In this document: positions 8,867 to 21,998 of the stretch, in pieces | Position numbering within the stretch: position 1 is the first letter of the stretch | Layout: each line of letters opens with the position of its first letter | Origin: Alistipes senegalensis | GTDB taxonomy: Bacteria > Pseudomonadota > Gammaproteobacteria > Burkholderiales > Burkholderiaceae_D | Reading direction: 5' to 3' | NCBI GenBank assembly: GCA_023664945.1 | Contig: JAMPER010000002.1 | Span: forward strand, 27,999-91,998 | DNA: 64,000 nucleotides | Position numbers and translations under genes: made by a program | Notes under the pieces: generated by a model | Database searches by the model: none | The model's input: only the letters and a program-made list of their open reading frames with translations | What the model was told of the DNA's origin: nothing

Positions 8867-9337
8867 CCAGGGAGGTTGCGCCGCGTTGGCTGGCTGCTTT
8901 CGCAGGCGCTAAAGTTTGGCTGCCGAAAAGGCCCTGTTTTGCTGTGCATGCGGATAAGGCAGGCATGTGCGGGGTTTTACCCTTTGCCTTGCAGCGGTAT
9001 CCGGCGCATTATTTTTTCCGGTATTCTTTTTAGGAATGATGTTTTGATGTTAATTACCTATTTACATAGTAGGTTAATGGGTGTAATGTCTGTGCCAGGT
9101 TATTTGCCAAAGAACCGGTAATTTTTATGGCAGCAAACAGTTTGTCTGTGATGCCTGTCTTATGCTGATGAGGGAAAACGGATTTCCCAAGGCAGGAAAA
9201 AGCGGTGAGTTGCACGCGGGAAGGCCGGAAAGGGTAAGATACTGCCCGGCTGTGCGTCCTGTTGTGAGCGGGCAAGGCGTTTTGCCTGTTGATGTTCGAT
9301 AATGGGGGCAAGACAGGGCTGGATGAGAGGAATAGGT
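8867..9337. other. 470-base intergenic stretch with a palindromic site
   Basis: No convincing gene: the open frames here lack ribosome-binding sites and protein-like composition. The notable element is an imperfect dyad, TTACCTA (9054-9060) and TAGGTTA (9070-9076) with a 9-base spacer, in an AT-rich patch about 260 bases upstream of the SufC-like start. It could be a regulator site or part of a promoter. Confidence 0.4.
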
Positions 9338-10069
9338 ATGCTGGTGCTTGAAGATATTACGGTTTCTATTACGGATGAAAACCGCCAGTCCAGGAAGATT
9401 CTGGACGGGGTCAGTTTTGAAGTGGAGCCGGACAGCTTTTTTGTGATTACCGGTCCGAATGGCGGGGGAAAATCCACGCTGGCGCGGGTTATCATGGGGA
9501 TTCATCGGCCAGATTCCGGCAGGGTGATATTTGACGGGCGGGATATTACAGGCCTGGATGTGACGGCGCGCGCCAGGCTTGGGATTGGCTTTGCTTTTCA
9601 GCAGCCGGTATCGTTCAAGGGGCTGACGGTTCAGGATTTGCTGTCGCTGGCGTCCGGCAGGCCGCTGACGGTGGAGGAAACCTGTGCCTGCCTTTCGGAG
9701 GTGGGGATGTGCGCGCGTGAATATACAACGCGGGAACTGAACGGCACGCTTTCGGGCGGCGAGAAGAAGCGGGTTGAGATTGCCATGCTGATGGCACGCG
9801 GCGCACGGCTTTCTGTTTTTGACGAGCCGGAGGCCGGTATTGATTTGTGGAGTTACCAGAATCTGATCCAGGTGTTTAACCGGATAAGAAAGGCCCGCAA
9901 GGGCGCTGCTGTGATTATTTCCCATCAGGAGCGGATTTTGGGCATAGCCGACAAGGTTGCTGTGATTGAACAGGGCAGGCTGACCCATATCGGCAAACGG
10001 GAAGCGGTGCTGCCGGCGCTGGGTATGACAACCCGCCCTTGCGGTATGACTGTGGAGGGTGTGCGATGA
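9338..10069 (+). CDS. SufC-like ABC ATPase for Fe-S cluster assembly
   Basis: 243-residue soluble ABC-type ATPase. It has Walker A GPNGGGKS (39-46), Q-loop AFQQP near 86-90, signature LSGGE (138-142), and Walker B SVFDEPEAGID (159-169) with catalytic Glu163. The FDEPEAGIDLWSYQNL segment is characteristic of SufC rather than of transport ATPases. The start ATG 9338 follows GAGAGGAATAGGT; an upstream in-frame start has no such site. The next gene overlaps by 4 bases (ATGA) and encodes a SufB/SufD homologue, so the two form a complex-encoding pair. No SufS, SufE, SufU, SufD or SufA lies nearby. Confidence 0.85.
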   Translation: MLVLEDITVSITDENRQSRKILDGVSFEVEPDSFFVITGPNGGGKSTLARVIMGIHRPDSGRVIFDGRDITGLDVTARARLGIGFAFQQPVSFKGLTVQDLLSLASGRPLTVEETCACLSEVGMCAREYTTRELNGTLSGGEKKRVEIAMLMARGARLSVFDEPEAGIDLWSYQNLIQVFNRIRKARKGAAVIISHQERILGIADKVAVIEQGRLTHIGKREAVLPALGMTTRPCGMTVEGVR

Positions 10070-10986
10070 AACCGGTTATCAGCGAAGTGTTGTACAAGGT
10101 GTCCGGCATTACCGGCAAGCCTTCGGGGGCATTTAATATTCGGGTGAATGGGAAAAGTATCGGCAGGGCTGATTCTGCCAATGTGACTATTGTGCCGAAG
10201 GAAGACGGCAGCGGGATGGCAATTTATGTGAAACCGGGCACAAAGGGGGAAACGGTTCATATTCCGGTGGCGATTGATGTTACCGGCATGACGGATATTG
10301 TTACCAATGATTTTTATGTCGGCGAGGGCTGCGAGGATATCCTGTTTGTTGCCGGATGCGGGATTCACAACAGCGGATGCAGCGAAAGCCGCCATGACGG
10401 TATCCATCATTTCCATATCGGCAAACAGTCCAGGGTGGCTTACCGGGAAAAGCATTATGCCAGCGGCGGGGCAGAGGGACGCAGTATTATCAATCCGGTG
10501 ACGGTGGTTCATCTGGAGCAGGGTAGCGTTTTTGATATGGAAAGTATCCAGACAGAGGGGGTGGATGCTACGCACCGCGTGACGCGGGGCGAGCTGGCAG
10601 CAGACAGTTATCTGGCTATTACGGAAAAGCTGATGACCAGCGGCAGGCAATTGGCGAGGACGGAGTTTGTTCTGGATATAACAGGAGACCACGCCAGGGC
10701 CAGGGTGGCTTCCCGCTCGGTTGCGCGGGATTATTCCCGGCAGGAGTTTGTTTCACGCATTACCGGAAGCAGCGCCTGCACGGGCCATTCCGAATGTGAC
10801 GCTATTATTATGGATAAGGCGGTGGTGAGTGCCACGCCGGAAATTTTGGCCAATCATGTGGATGCTTCCTTGATTCACGAGGCGTCTATCGGGCGGATTG
10901 CCGGCGAACAGCTTGTGAAACTGATGACGCTGGGGCTGACGCAGGAAGAGGCGGAATCGCGTATTATTGATGGGTTTCTCAGGTAG
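10066..10986 (+). CDS. Short SufB/SufD-family Fe-S scaffold protein
   Basis: 306-residue member of the SufB/SufD beta-helix family, clearly shorter than the E. coli SufB of about 495 residues because the N-terminal region is missing. The conserved C-terminal core is present: SECDAII with Cys244, IHEAS with His271-Glu272, and the final LTQEEAESRIIDGFLR helix. By alignment from memory these correspond to the SufB cysteine and the His/Glu that support cluster building. A Cys/His-rich stretch, GCGIHNSGCSESRHDGIHHF (97-116), may hold metal. The start overlaps the sufC-like stop (ATGA). The pair resembles the two-component SufBC-like ('SMS') systems described as ancestral. The substrate cluster is unknown. 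Confidence 0.82.
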   Translation: MKPVISEVLYKVSGITGKPSGAFNIRVNGKSIGRADSANVTIVPKEDGSGMAIYVKPGTKGETVHIPVAIDVTGMTDIVTNDFYVGEGCEDILFVAGCGIHNSGCSESRHDGIHHFHIGKQSRVAYREKHYASGGAEGRSIINPVTVVHLEQGSVFDMESIQTEGVDATHRVTRGELAADSYLAITEKLMTSGRQLARTEFVLDITGDHARARVASRSVARDYSRQEFVSRITGSSACTGHSECDAIIMDKAVVSATPEILANHVDASLIHEASIGRIAGEQLVKLMTLGLTQEEAESRIIDGFLR

Positions 10987-11013
10987 GGACAGATGGTATG
11001 GCGCACTATCTGT

Positions 11014-12387
11014 CTAGTGTGTGTCTGTTTTTTGTTGCCGCACGAAGAAAAAGGTTCGCCAGCAAATAAGCGCTGCGGCAAGCACAGCCAGGCAAAACAG
11101 CCAGATGGTTATACCGCCGCCGGCCATGACAAGCGGCACGGCAAGGGATGTCCATAATCCCCCTCCCATGACGGGTTCATGCAGGAGCTGTTTGTAGCCG
11201 AATGCCTGTGCGGCAACGGTTTTGTTTTCCGGATCAACGGTTCTCAGCAGCATCAGGCCGGTGGCGGTGACGCCCATAGCCTGGCCGAATTCGGCCAGGG
11301 AGCGTTCAAACCAGGCTTCGCTGAAGATGTGCGGCCCGATGAAAATGATGATCAGCAGGTTCCAGGCGATGCCGGCCAGAACCAGTATGAGGAGCGGCAG
11401 CCAGTAGGCGGCGACAAATTCCAGCCGGATGGAGGCAATGGCTGCGACAACCAGGAAATCAAGCGCTGCACCGGTAATGCGATTCATTTGGCCGCTGTCT
11501 GCCAAGAAATCTGCGCCGGTTTTTTTCAGGAAAAGCTGGAGCAGCAGGCCGCCGATCATGCACATGGGGAAAAGCGGCAGGCTTTGCATGATGTGCATGT
11601 CTGCCATTGCGGCCGGGGCAAAACTTTCTGCCTGGACCAGCAGTGTTTTGATGCCGCAGCCGATCAGGATGGCAAGGCCTGTCAGGGCAAGGTGCAGTCC
11701 CAGCGAATCCATGACGTCAGGCGAGACGGTCTGCCTGCCTGACGGGGGCTGCGATTCCGGCGGGTGGATGCCTTTTTGTTCTGCCAGGGTCATATCGTTA
11801 AAGGTTCGGATATGCCGGATAAAGCCTTTTCGTACGCCGATATTGACCATGACCATGCCGATCAGGATGCCGAGTACCATGCCGCAGGTGGCAACGGTAT
11901 AACCCAGGTCAACGCCGGCAGGCCAGCCCAGTTCGCGGAAGGTTTGGGACAGGCCGCCTACGGTGCCGTGCCCGCCGGCAAAACCGATTTCGATCAGGTT
12001 GCCGAAAACGGCAGGGGTTCCGAAAAGCGGGCCGAGTAAAAACAGCGCCATGCCCAGGCCGATAACGTATTGTCCCCAGGCCAGGATCTGGCTGAAGCAG
12101 AACTGGGCGCCTGCCAGCCGGCCGATGGTTTTCAGCGCAGGGGGAACAGCGCCGATAAAGAGTCCTGCAAAGATGATGTTGATGAGAAAGCCGGGAAGCT
12201 CTCCGAAGGCAGCGAGCCATTCCGGCGGCAGGCAAGTGCCGCCAAAGCCGGCGATGGCCAGTCCAAGAAATCCGCCGATAACTGATGCCGGCAGGTAAAG
12301 GCGCTGGAGCAGGGGGAAAAAGGAACGGATTGCCATGCCGGCAAGGAGCAGCAGGCAGAGTGCGCAGAAAGACAGAATGGCAGCCAT
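11014..12387 (-). CDS. gltS: Sodium/glutamate symporter (GltS family)
   Basis: 457-residue polytopic inner-membrane protein with about 10-12 hydrophobic segments arranged as two similar halves, typical of the ESS/GltS family. Recognisable segments are LPASVIGGFLGLAI, GFAGGHGTVGGLSQTFRELGW (the first pore-loop-like region) and GQAMGVTATGLMLLRTVDP (its counterpart in the second half). It is predicted to import glutamate with Na+. It is longer than E. coli GltS (about 400 residues), mainly through a hydrophilic linker between the halves. It converges on the SufB-like gene; a GACAGAT/ATCTGTC hairpin (10988-11014) lies at the junction but lacks a T-run. Confidence 0.87.
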   Translation of the reverse strand: MAAILSFCALCLLLLAGMAIRSFFPLLQRLYLPASVIGGFLGLAIAGFGGTCLPPEWLAAFGELPGFLINIIFAGLFIGAVPPALKTIGRLAGAQFCFSQILAWGQYVIGLGMALFLLGPLFGTPAVFGNLIEIGFAGGHGTVGGLSQTFRELGWPAGVDLGYTVATCGMVLGILIGMVMVNIGVRKGFIRHIRTFNDMTLAEQKGIHPPESQPPSGRQTVSPDVMDSLGLHLALTGLAILIGCGIKTLLVQAESFAPAAMADMHIMQSLPLFPMCMIGGLLLQLFLKKTGADFLADSGQMNRITGAALDFLVVAAIASIRLEFVAAYWLPLLILVLAGIAWNLLIIIFIGPHIFSEAWFERSLAEFGQAMGVTATGLMLLRTVDPENKTVAAQAFGYKQLLHEPVMGGGLWTSLAVPLVMAGGGITIWLFCLAVLAAALICWRTFFFVRQQKTDTH

Positions 12388-12560
12388 AAAAATGTGTTGT
12401 ATCCTGGCAATCCGGATGAAGACGGAAATTTGAAACAGGAAGATACTAGCGTATGCTGCCTCTGTTGTCAGCGGAGATGAAAGAGCGGGTTTGTTTTAGG
12501 GCAAAGGCCGCTCTTGCCATTGGCGGTGTTACCCGCCAACGGCAAGATGCGAAGGGATGA

Positions 12561-13588
<1,028 letters not shown>

Positions 13589-13717
13589 TCATGCCTGTTT
13601 GATCAGGCGTGCGAGGTTTGTGTGTTTGTTACTATAGGAGAGGCGAAAGGCGGCAGCCAGATACAATGCTTTCCCAATATTGCCTGATTCTCCCGATATG
13701 CCGGCTGGCAGGCCGGG

Positions 13718-14428
13718 TTACCGGTATTCCGGGTTTGTCCGGTAACGGTCGGCATTACCGGCAGAAAGTGTTTCGTCAGGCGTATAGGCAGCCTGTATTT
13801 GTTTGAGTTCTTCTTCGGTGATGTATTCAAAAATTTTGACGACGCGCATGACGCCGGGGACGGTGCTGGCTGCTTTTGCCGCAGCGCAGCCTTCCCGTTC
13901 GGTCAGGCGGCCCATCAGGTAAACTGTACCGCGCTCGGTGACGGTTTTCCGGGAGTTGGAATACAGCCCTTCTGTATTCAGAAAGCGTGCGGTTACCTGC
14001 GCCGTAATCAGTGAGTCGCGCGAGCGGGAATCCAGGCTGGAAGGCGCTTCAATTGCCAGTTCATTGATAATGCCACGGATGTTGGGGATGCCGGCTATGG
14101 CAATTTCTACTTTAAGGCGCGTCTCGTCATCGGGCACTTCCCCGGTAATGAGTACCAGGCGGTTAAAGCTGGCTACGTTGATGTGCCCTGATTCACCGGC
14201 AATTTCCGAGGCCGCAGATTCGCCCTTAAGGCTGATGGTGCGATCTTCAATCTGGGAGCCGACTGTCCGTCTGTCGGTGACGATCAGCGCGCCCGTTACC
14301 CCGCTGCGGGCGATCATAAGCGGCATACACCCCTGAAGTGCTGCCGCGGCGGCCAGGCAGAAAAACAGCAACCCGAAACGCCGCAGGCAGCCGGGCGCTG
14401 CCTGATGCGACTTTGTAAACAGCATCAT
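13718..14428 (-). CDS. dolP: BON-domain outer-membrane lipoprotein, DolP/YraP-like
   Basis: 236-residue lipoprotein. The N-terminus is a signal with a lipobox ending LQGC, then comes MPLMIARSGVTGALIVTDRRTVGSQIEDR, the DolP/YraP signature. Two BON domains follow (about residues 68-135 and 145-212): FNRLVLITGEVPDDETRLKVE and KTVTERGTVYLMGRLTEREG. DolP binds anionic phospholipid at the inner face of the outer membrane and supports envelope integrity and division. The C-terminal 20-25 residues are polar. In many proteobacteria it follows yraN/diaA; that context is absent here. Confidence 0.88.
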   Translation of the reverse strand: MMLFTKSHQAAPGCLRRFGLLFFCLAAAAALQGCMPLMIARSGVTGALIVTDRRTVGSQIEDRTISLKGESAASEIAGESGHINVASFNRLVLITGEVPDDETRLKVEIAIAGIPNIRGIINELAIEAPSSLDSRSRDSLITAQVTARFLNTEGLYSNSRKTVTERGTVYLMGRLTEREGCAAAKAASTVPGVMRVVKIFEYITEEELKQIQAAYTPDETLSAGNADRYRTNPEYR

Positions 14429-14698
14429 CCCCAGAACCTGCCGTATTTGTTCAGACCCGGAAAAGAAGAAAACCGGATTTTTCCTGCCAAAAAGCAGGAC
14501 GGTTTTTCATTATATCAGCCTGTTACCGGTACGGCCGGGTTGCCGAAGGGATGTTTGGAACGGAAAGCCTGGCTCAGGATACTGGGTTTTCGGGAAAGCA
14601 TATTTTATACTTGAAAAAAGTATGCTTGGGTACGGCTGGTTGCAACGCGGGCGAGGCAGGCTTTTTTTTTGGTTCGCGCTTTTGAGGAGGGATGGGCT

Positions 14699-16864
14699 AT
14701 GTCGAAGCTGGATTCGGTACTGGATGCGCTGGTGTCGGGAGACTATCCTGATCCCTTTTCGCTTTTGGGAATGCACAAAGAGGGAGGGCGCCTGGTTGTC
14801 AGGGCGCTGATACCGGGCGCCTGGGGGGTGGCTGTTATCGGGACAGCCGGTGAAAAGATACGGTTTGATTTGCCCAGGGCAGGTGATACTGCCTTGTTTG
14901 AAGGCGTTATTCCAGGCCGCAGCGAGCCTTTTCCCTACCGGCTGCATGTCAACTGGGGCGACCATGAGCAGGAGATGGAGGATGCCTACCGTTTCCGGAC
15001 GGTTTTGGGCGAGATGGATGTGTGGCTGCTGGCGGAAGGCACGCATTACCGGCCTTATGAGCGGCTGGGGGCGCATCCCCGGAGTTTTGAAGGGGTGGAG
15101 GGTGTTACGTTTGCTGTATGGGCTCCCCACGCCAGGCGGGTATCGGTTGTGGGCAATTTCAATAACTGGGACGGGCGCCGCCACATGATGCGTTACCGGG
15201 TGGAATGCGGTGTCTGGGAAATTTTTATTCCTCACCTGATGCCGGGCGATTTATACAAGTATGAAATCAAGACCCGTTCCGGCGAGGTTATCCTGAAATC
15301 CGATCCGTTTGCTTTTCGTGCCGAAATGCGGCCGAATACGGCTTCTATTGTTCACCGTCTGCCTGATGTTTATCCTTCCCGCGCTGACCGCAAAAAGGCC
15401 AATGCGGCAGATGCGCCTATCAGTATTTATGAGGTGCATCCGGGTTCTTGGCGCAAAAAGAACGGCTGGGAGTGGCTGACGTACCGTGAGCTGGCCGAAC
15501 AGCTTATTCCGTATGTAAAGGATCTGGGGTTTACTCATGTTGAGCTTTTGCCTATATCCGAGCATCCGCATGACGGTTCATGGGGGTATCAGCCTGTGGG
15601 GCTGTATGCGGTGACTTCCCGTTTTGGCACGCCGGACGAATTCCGCGATTTTGTCAAAGCGGCGCATGACCAAGGGATTGGCGTTATCCTGGATTGGGTG
15701 CCGGCCCATTTCCCGGCCGATTCGCACGGGCTGTACCGTTTTGACGGCACGAGCCTTTATGAGCATGAAGATCCCAGGGAGGGGGTACACCAGGACTGGG
15801 ACAGCATTATCTATAACTATGGCAGACGGGAGGTCTGCAATTATCTGGTGGGAAATGCGCTTTACTGGATTGAACGTTACGGTATTGACGGCCTGCGGGT
15901 GGATGCGGTGGCTTCCATGCTTTACCGGGATTACAGCCGCGCGCCCGGCCAGTGGATTCCCAATCAGTACGGCGGACGGGAAAATCTGGAGGCTATCGCT
16001 TTTTTGCAGAAAATGAACGAGATGGTGCGCACGCAGCGGAAGGAAGCTGTCACTATGGCGGAAGAGTCCACCAGTTTTCCCGGTGTGTCCCGGCCGGTTG
16101 AGGCCGGCGGCCTGGGGTTTCATTACAAATGGAATCTGGGGTGGATGAACGATACGCTTGCTTATATGCGGGAAGATCCGATTAACCGGAAATACCACCA
16201 GGACAAAATGCGCTTCGGGATGATGTATGCGTTTTCCGAGAATTTCATTTTGCCGCTTTCCCATGACGAGGTGGTGCATTGCAAAGCGTCGCTTATCGGC
16301 AAGATGCCGGGGGATGAGTGGCAGCGTTTTGCCAATTTGCGCTGTTATTACGGTTTTATGTGGGGGCATCCGGGGAAAAAGCTGCTGTTTATGGGGGGCG
16401 AGATAGGGCAGTATTCGGAATGGAATGCCACCGGCAGTATTGAGTGGGATTTGCTCCGGTATCCGTTTCATGCCGGTTTGCAGCGCTTAATTCGTGATCT
16501 CAATGCGGTTTATACGGCTTATCCTGCCTTGCACAGGCTGGATTTTGATCCGGCGGGATTTGAATGGATTATCCATGAGGATGCCGAGCACTCTGTTTTG
16601 TCTTTTTTGCGCCGGGATGACGAAGGGCGGTTTGTGATTGTGGTGTGCAACTTTACTCCCGTGCCGCGTTACGGATATCGCATCGGTGTGCCGGAAGCGG
16701 GGATTTATCGCGAAATTATCAATACCGACGCCCATATTTATGGGGGAAGCGGGGTGCATAACAGCGAGCTGCAAGCGCAGCCGGTATGGTCCAACCACCG
16801 GGACTTTTCGCTGGAAATCACGGTGCCGCCGCTGGCGGCCTGTATGTTCATCAAAAAGGAGTAA
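14699..16864 (+). CDS. glgB: 1,4-alpha-glucan branching enzyme
   Basis: GH13 enzyme that cuts alpha-1,4 chains and re-attaches them as alpha-1,6 branches of glycogen. The 721-residue product contains an N-terminal CBM48 pair ([23 protein letters not shown]), then the TIM barrel with [21 protein letters not shown] (nucleophile Asp402), TMAEEST (acid/base Glu455) and LPLSHDEV, and a C-terminal beta-sandwich. Length is standard for long GlgB proteins. The start ATG 14699 follows GAGGAGGG, which decides against an upstream in-frame start at 14669. It is the first gene of the glycogen cluster, and glgX follows after 3 bases. Confidence 0.96.
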   Translation: MSKLDSVLDALVSGDYPDPFSLLGMHKEGGRLVVRALIPGAWGVAVIGTAGEKIRFDLPRAGDTALFEGVIPGRSEPFPYRLHVNWGDHEQEMEDAYRFRTVLGEMDVWLLAEGTHYRPYERLGAHPRSFEGVEGVTFAVWAPHARRVSVVGNFNNWDGRRHMMRYRVECGVWEIFIPHLMPGDLYKYEIKTRSGEVILKSDPFAFRAEMRPNTASIVHRLPDVYPSRADRKKANAADAPISIYEVHPGSWRKKNGWEWLTYRELAEQLIPYVKDLGFTHVELLPISEHPHDGSWGYQPVGLYAVTSRFGTPDEFRDFVKAAHDQGIGVILDWVPAHFPADSHGLYRFDGTSLYEHEDPREGVHQDWDSIIYNYGRREVCNYLVGNALYWIERYGIDGLRVDAVASMLYRDYSRAPGQWIPNQYGGRENLEAIAFLQKMNEMVRTQRKEAVTMAEESTSFPGVSRPVEAGGLGFHYKWNLGWMNDTLAYMREDPINRKYHQDKMRFGMMYAFSENFILPLSHDEVVHCKASLIGKMPGDEWQRFANLRCYYGFMWGHPGKKLLFMGGEIGQYSEWNATGSIEWDLLRYPFHAGLQRLIRDLNAVYTAYPALHRLDFDPAGFEWIIHEDAEHSVLSFLRRDDEGRFVIVVCNFTPVPRYGYRIGVPEAGIYREIINTDAHIYGGSGVHNSELQAQPVWSNHRDFSLEITVPPLAACMFIKKE

Positions 16865-16867
16865 ACC

Positions 16868-18913
16868 ATGACTTTTCGTGATCTGGACAAATTGATGCCG
16901 GGTTCGCATTTGCCGCTGGGTGCGCAATGGGACGGCAAGGGTGTTAATTTTGCGCTGGCGGCTCCCAATGCCGAGTTTGTGGCGCTGTGCCTTTTTGATG
17001 AATCGGGCAAAAAAGAAACCGGGCGTTACCTGATGTCGGCTTGCGAGGAAGGCATCTGGCATGGTTATCTGCCGGAGGCAAAGCCGGGGCTGATATACGG
17101 GTATCGCGTGAGCGGACCGTATAAGCCTGAGGAAGGGCACCGGTTTAATCCTTCCAAACTGCTTTTGGATCCGTATGCCCGCCGGGTTGTCGGCCGGTTT
17201 GGGGGGGGTGCGGCGTTTCGGGATGATTGCCCGGATGATACGGCTGCTTTTGCCCTGAAAGGGCAGGTGGTTCATGAGGAATATGACTGGGAAGGGGTGG
17301 CGCGCCCTGCTGTCCCGACGGCGGATATGGTGCTTTATGAGGCCCATGTGAAGGGATTTACGATGCGGCACCCTGATGTGCCTGAAGCAATAAGGGGAAC
17401 GTATGCCGGTATGGCTCATCCGGCGGTGCTGGATTATCTGGAAAAGCTGGGCATTACTTCTATCAGCCTGCTGCCGGTTCAGGTGTACGGGGACGAGCTC
17501 CGCCTGACAGAGATGGGGTTAAGCAATTACTGGGGATATGCCACTATCGGTTTTTTTGCGCCGGAAAACCGTTACTGGTCTGGCCGGGAAGGAACGACGC
17601 CGGTTTCGGAATTCCGCGATATGGTAAAAGCGCTGCACAGCCGGGGTATTGAGGTGATTCTGGATGTTGTTTACAACCATACGGTTGAGGGCGGCAAAGG
17701 CGGCCCTGTGTTGAGCTTTAAGGGAATTGACAATGCGGTTTATTATCACCTGAGTCCGGAAAACCGGGCGGAATATATAGATTGGGCCGGCTGCGGAAAT
17801 TGCCTGAATCTGGGACATCCGCGGGTTTTGCAAATGGTGATGGATTCATTGCGGTACTGGGTGGAGGAAATGCAGGTTGACGGTTTCCGTTTTGATCTGG
17901 CGCCTATACTGGGAAGGGAAAAAGAGGCTTATTCGGTAACGGCCGGTTTTTTCACGGCGCTGATGCAGGATCCGGTCTTGTCGCGGGTCAAGAAGATTGC
18001 CGAGCCGTGGGATTTGGGGCCGAACGGCTACCAGCTGGGGCATTTCCCGAATGGCTGGCTGGAGTGGAACGATGTTTACCGGGATACGATGCGGGCGTTC
18101 TGGCTTCATCAGTGGCCGACTTTGGGGGAGTTTACCCGGCGTTTTGCCGGCTCAAGCGATATTTTCGGGCGGGAAGGCCGCCTGCCTTCGGCTTCTGTCA
18201 ATTTCATTACGGCTCATGACGGGTTTACCTTGCAGGATCTGGTGAGCTATAACCACAAGCATAATGAGGCGAACGGGGAAGACAACCGGGATGGGCACAA
18301 CCGGAATCACAGCTGGAATTGCGGTATTGAGGGGCCGGCTACCAGCGCTGCTATCAATACGCTGCGGCGGCAATACAAGCGAGCCATGATGGCGACGCTC
18401 CTGTTTTCACAGGGAACGCCCATGCTTTTGGCAGGCGATGAGATGGGACAGACCCAGCAGGGAAACAATAATGCCTACTGCCAGAATAATGAGACAACCT
18501 GGCTGAACTGGGCCGAGGCTGACGGAGAGTTTACAGAATTTGTTTGCGAGCTGATCAGACTGCGCAAGCAGTATCCGGCACTGGGTTATGCCAGGTGGTT
18601 TGAGGCGGAACCGGGCAGGCGGACGGATTCGGATTTTACGATTCAATGGCTGTCTTCTTCGGGCGGCGAGATAGCTGGGGAGGTATGGAATAACAAAAGC
18701 TGTTATTGCATGGGGGCGCTTATCCGGACTAACGGCGCTTCGCGCGATTGCCTGATTTTGATGAATGCTTCGGCCCAGGAAGTGATTTTCAAACTGCCTG
18801 GCGGCCGCTGGCAACTTGAGCTGGATACGCAGGGTGAAATGGAAAAGGGAATGTACATGGAGTTTCAGGTGCTGTTGCATCCTTACACCATATTGCTGGC
18901 GATTCCCCATTAA
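16868..18913 (+). CDS. glgX: Glycogen debranching enzyme (isoamylase type)
   Basis: 681-residue GH13 isoamylase-family enzyme that hydrolyses alpha-1,6 branches, preferably short stubs left by glycogen phosphorylase. An N-terminal CBM48 (residues 15-120) is followed by the barrel with VILDVVYNHTVEGG, VDGFRFDLAPILGRE (nucleophile Asp), KIAEPWD (acid/base Glu) and ITAHDGFTLQDLVSYNHKHNEANGEDNRDG, a GlgX hallmark. The ribosome-binding site AAAGGAG overlaps the end of glgB, which implies coupled translation. Functionally it pairs with GlgP at the 3' end of the cluster. Confidence 0.95.
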   Translation: MTFRDLDKLMPGSHLPLGAQWDGKGVNFALAAPNAEFVALCLFDESGKKETGRYLMSACEEGIWHGYLPEAKPGLIYGYRVSGPYKPEEGHRFNPSKLLLDPYARRVVGRFGGGAAFRDDCPDDTAAFALKGQVVHEEYDWEGVARPAVPTADMVLYEAHVKGFTMRHPDVPEAIRGTYAGMAHPAVLDYLEKLGITSISLLPVQVYGDELRLTEMGLSNYWGYATIGFFAPENRYWSGREGTTPVSEFRDMVKALHSRGIEVILDVVYNHTVEGGKGGPVLSFKGIDNAVYYHLSPENRAEYIDWAGCGNCLNLGHPRVLQMVMDSLRYWVEEMQVDGFRFDLAPILGREKEAYSVTAGFFTALMQDPVLSRVKKIAEPWDLGPNGYQLGHFPNGWLEWNDVYRDTMRAFWLHQWPTLGEFTRRFAGSSDIFGREGRLPSASVNFITAHDGFTLQDLVSYNHKHNEANGEDNRDGHNRNHSWNCGIEGPATSAAINTLRRQYKRAMMATLLFSQGTPMLLAGDEMGQTQQGNNNAYCQNNETTWLNWAEADGEFTEFVCELIRLRKQYPALGYARWFEAEPGRRTDSDFTIQWLSSSGGEIAGEVWNNKSCYCMGALIRTNGASRDCLILMNASAQEVIFKLPGGRWQLELDTQGEMEKGMYMEFQVLLHPYTILLAIPH

Positions 18914-18978
18914 TCTTGATAAGATAGAATCAGGAAGCGGTTTCACGCATGGAATGCAGGTTAACGCCATGCGGCTGA

Positions 18979-20649
<1,671 letters not shown>

Positions 20650-20697
20650 TTAATAAACAGCTTGACAAAACGTTTGAAAAAAGATACGGGGGGGGAT

Positions 20698-21981
20698 ATG
20701 AAATTGGTAGTAAATAAATTGCTGCTGGCGAACCAACTTCCGAAAAGGACTATTGCCCTGGTGCTGGCAGGCGGGCGGGGAAGCCGCCTGAAACAGTTGA
20801 CCGATATGCGCGCCAAACCTGCGGTTTATTTTGGCGGCAAGTTCCGCATTATTGATTTTGCTCTTTCCAATTGCATCAATTCCGGTATTCGCCGGATCGG
20901 GGTGGTTACGCAATATCAGCCGCATTCCCTGATACGCCACTTGCAGCGCGGCTGGAATTTTTTGCGGGGCGAACAAAACGAGTTTATTGACCTGATGCCG
21001 GCCGGCCAGCAGATGGATTCAGAGATGTGGTATCGGGGAACGGCCGATGCGGTTTCCCAGAATATGGGAATTTTACGCTCCTATCAGGCGGATTATGTTC
21101 TGGTGCTGGCGGGCGACCATGTTTACAAGATGGATTATTCGCAGCTGCTTTTGGATCATGCAGAAAGAAAGTGTATGTGTACGGTTGCCTGCGTTGAGGT
21201 GCCCCGTGCAGATGCCTCGGCTTTTGGTGTGATGGCAGTTGATGAAGACCGGAAAATTACCAGTTTTATGGAAAAGCCGGAAAATCCGCCGGGGATGCCG
21301 GGTAATCCGGAGATGGCGCTGGCCAGCATGGGGATTTATGTTTTCAATGCCGATTACCTGTACGGGATGCTGGCGCTGGATGCAGAAGATACGGAATCAT
21401 CCCATGATTTCGGCAAGGATATTATTCCCAAGGTGGTGAAGGCAGGCGAGGCTTCGGCACACTATTTCAGTATGTCGTGCGTGCCGTCTTCGAGTATTGT
21501 GAGGCCATACTGGCGGGATGTGGGAACGGTTGATGCTTTCTGGTCGGCCAATATGGATTTGACTTCCAATATGCCGGAGCTGAATCTTTATGATGAGGAT
21601 TGGCCGATCTGGACTTACCAGGAGCAGGAGCCACCGGCGAAGTTTGTGCCTGACCCGCACGGGATGGACGGGGTCATGTCCAATACAATGGTATCGGGCG
21701 GGTGTATTGTGTGCGGTTCGCGGGTATCCAATACCCTCCTGTTTTCCAAGGTGAGAGTCAATCCTTTTTGCAATATGGATCAGTGCGTTGTGCTGCCGAG
21801 CGTGGAAATAGGCCAGGGTGCGCGTTTAAAACGCGTGGTGATTGACCGGGGATGCCGGATTCCGGAAGGTATGGTGATTGGCGAAAACCATGAGCAGGAT
21901 GCACAGCGTTTTTACCGGACGCCAAACGGCGTGGTGCTGGTGACAGAAAGTATGCTGGCGCAGCTGCGTCATGACGGATAA
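20698..21981 (+). CDS. glgC: Glucose-1-phosphate adenylyltransferase (ADP-glucose pyrophosphorylase)
   Basis: 427-residue enzyme making ADP-glucose from G1P and ATP, the committed and usually allosterically controlled step of glycogen synthesis. The N-terminal nucleotidyltransferase has [39 protein letters not shown], followed by [27 protein letters not shown] and FMEKPENP. The C-terminal left-handed beta-helix carries [22 protein letters not shown]-like repeats ([12 protein letters not shown]). The ATG at 20698 follows a G-rich ribosome-binding site. It is 48 bases after pgm and 17 before glgA, inside the operon. Confidence 0.96.
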   Translation: MKLVVNKLLLANQLPKRTIALVLAGGRGSRLKQLTDMRAKPAVYFGGKFRIIDFALSNCINSGIRRIGVVTQYQPHSLIRHLQRGWNFLRGEQNEFIDLMPAGQQMDSEMWYRGTADAVSQNMGILRSYQADYVLVLAGDHVYKMDYSQLLLDHAERKCMCTVACVEVPRADASAFGVMAVDEDRKITSFMEKPENPPGMPGNPEMALASMGIYVFNADYLYGMLALDAEDTESSHDFGKDIIPKVVKAGEASAHYFSMSCVPSSSIVRPYWRDVGTVDAFWSANMDLTSNMPELNLYDEDWPIWTYQEQEPPAKFVPDPHGMDGVMSNTMVSGGCIVCGSRVSNTLLFSKVRVNPFCNMDQCVVLPSVEIGQGARLKRVVIDRGCRIPEGMVIGENHEQDAQRFYRTPNGVVLVTESMLAQLRHDG

Positions 21982-21998
21982 GCAGCCAGGGAAAACAA

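Noticed and set aside
8876-9121. Open frame of 81 codons after the rhodanese gene
   Set aside because: No ribosome-binding site and no protein-like conservation pattern; treated as intergenic.
9196-9260. Cobalamin-type riboswitch upstream of the SufC-like gene
   Set aside because: A few bases resemble the B12 box, but the conserved core and pairing are absent.
12514-12547. GC-rich hairpin between gltS and the aldo/keto reductase as a terminator
   Set aside because: The stem is good but there is no T-run on either strand, so I do not list it as a terminator.
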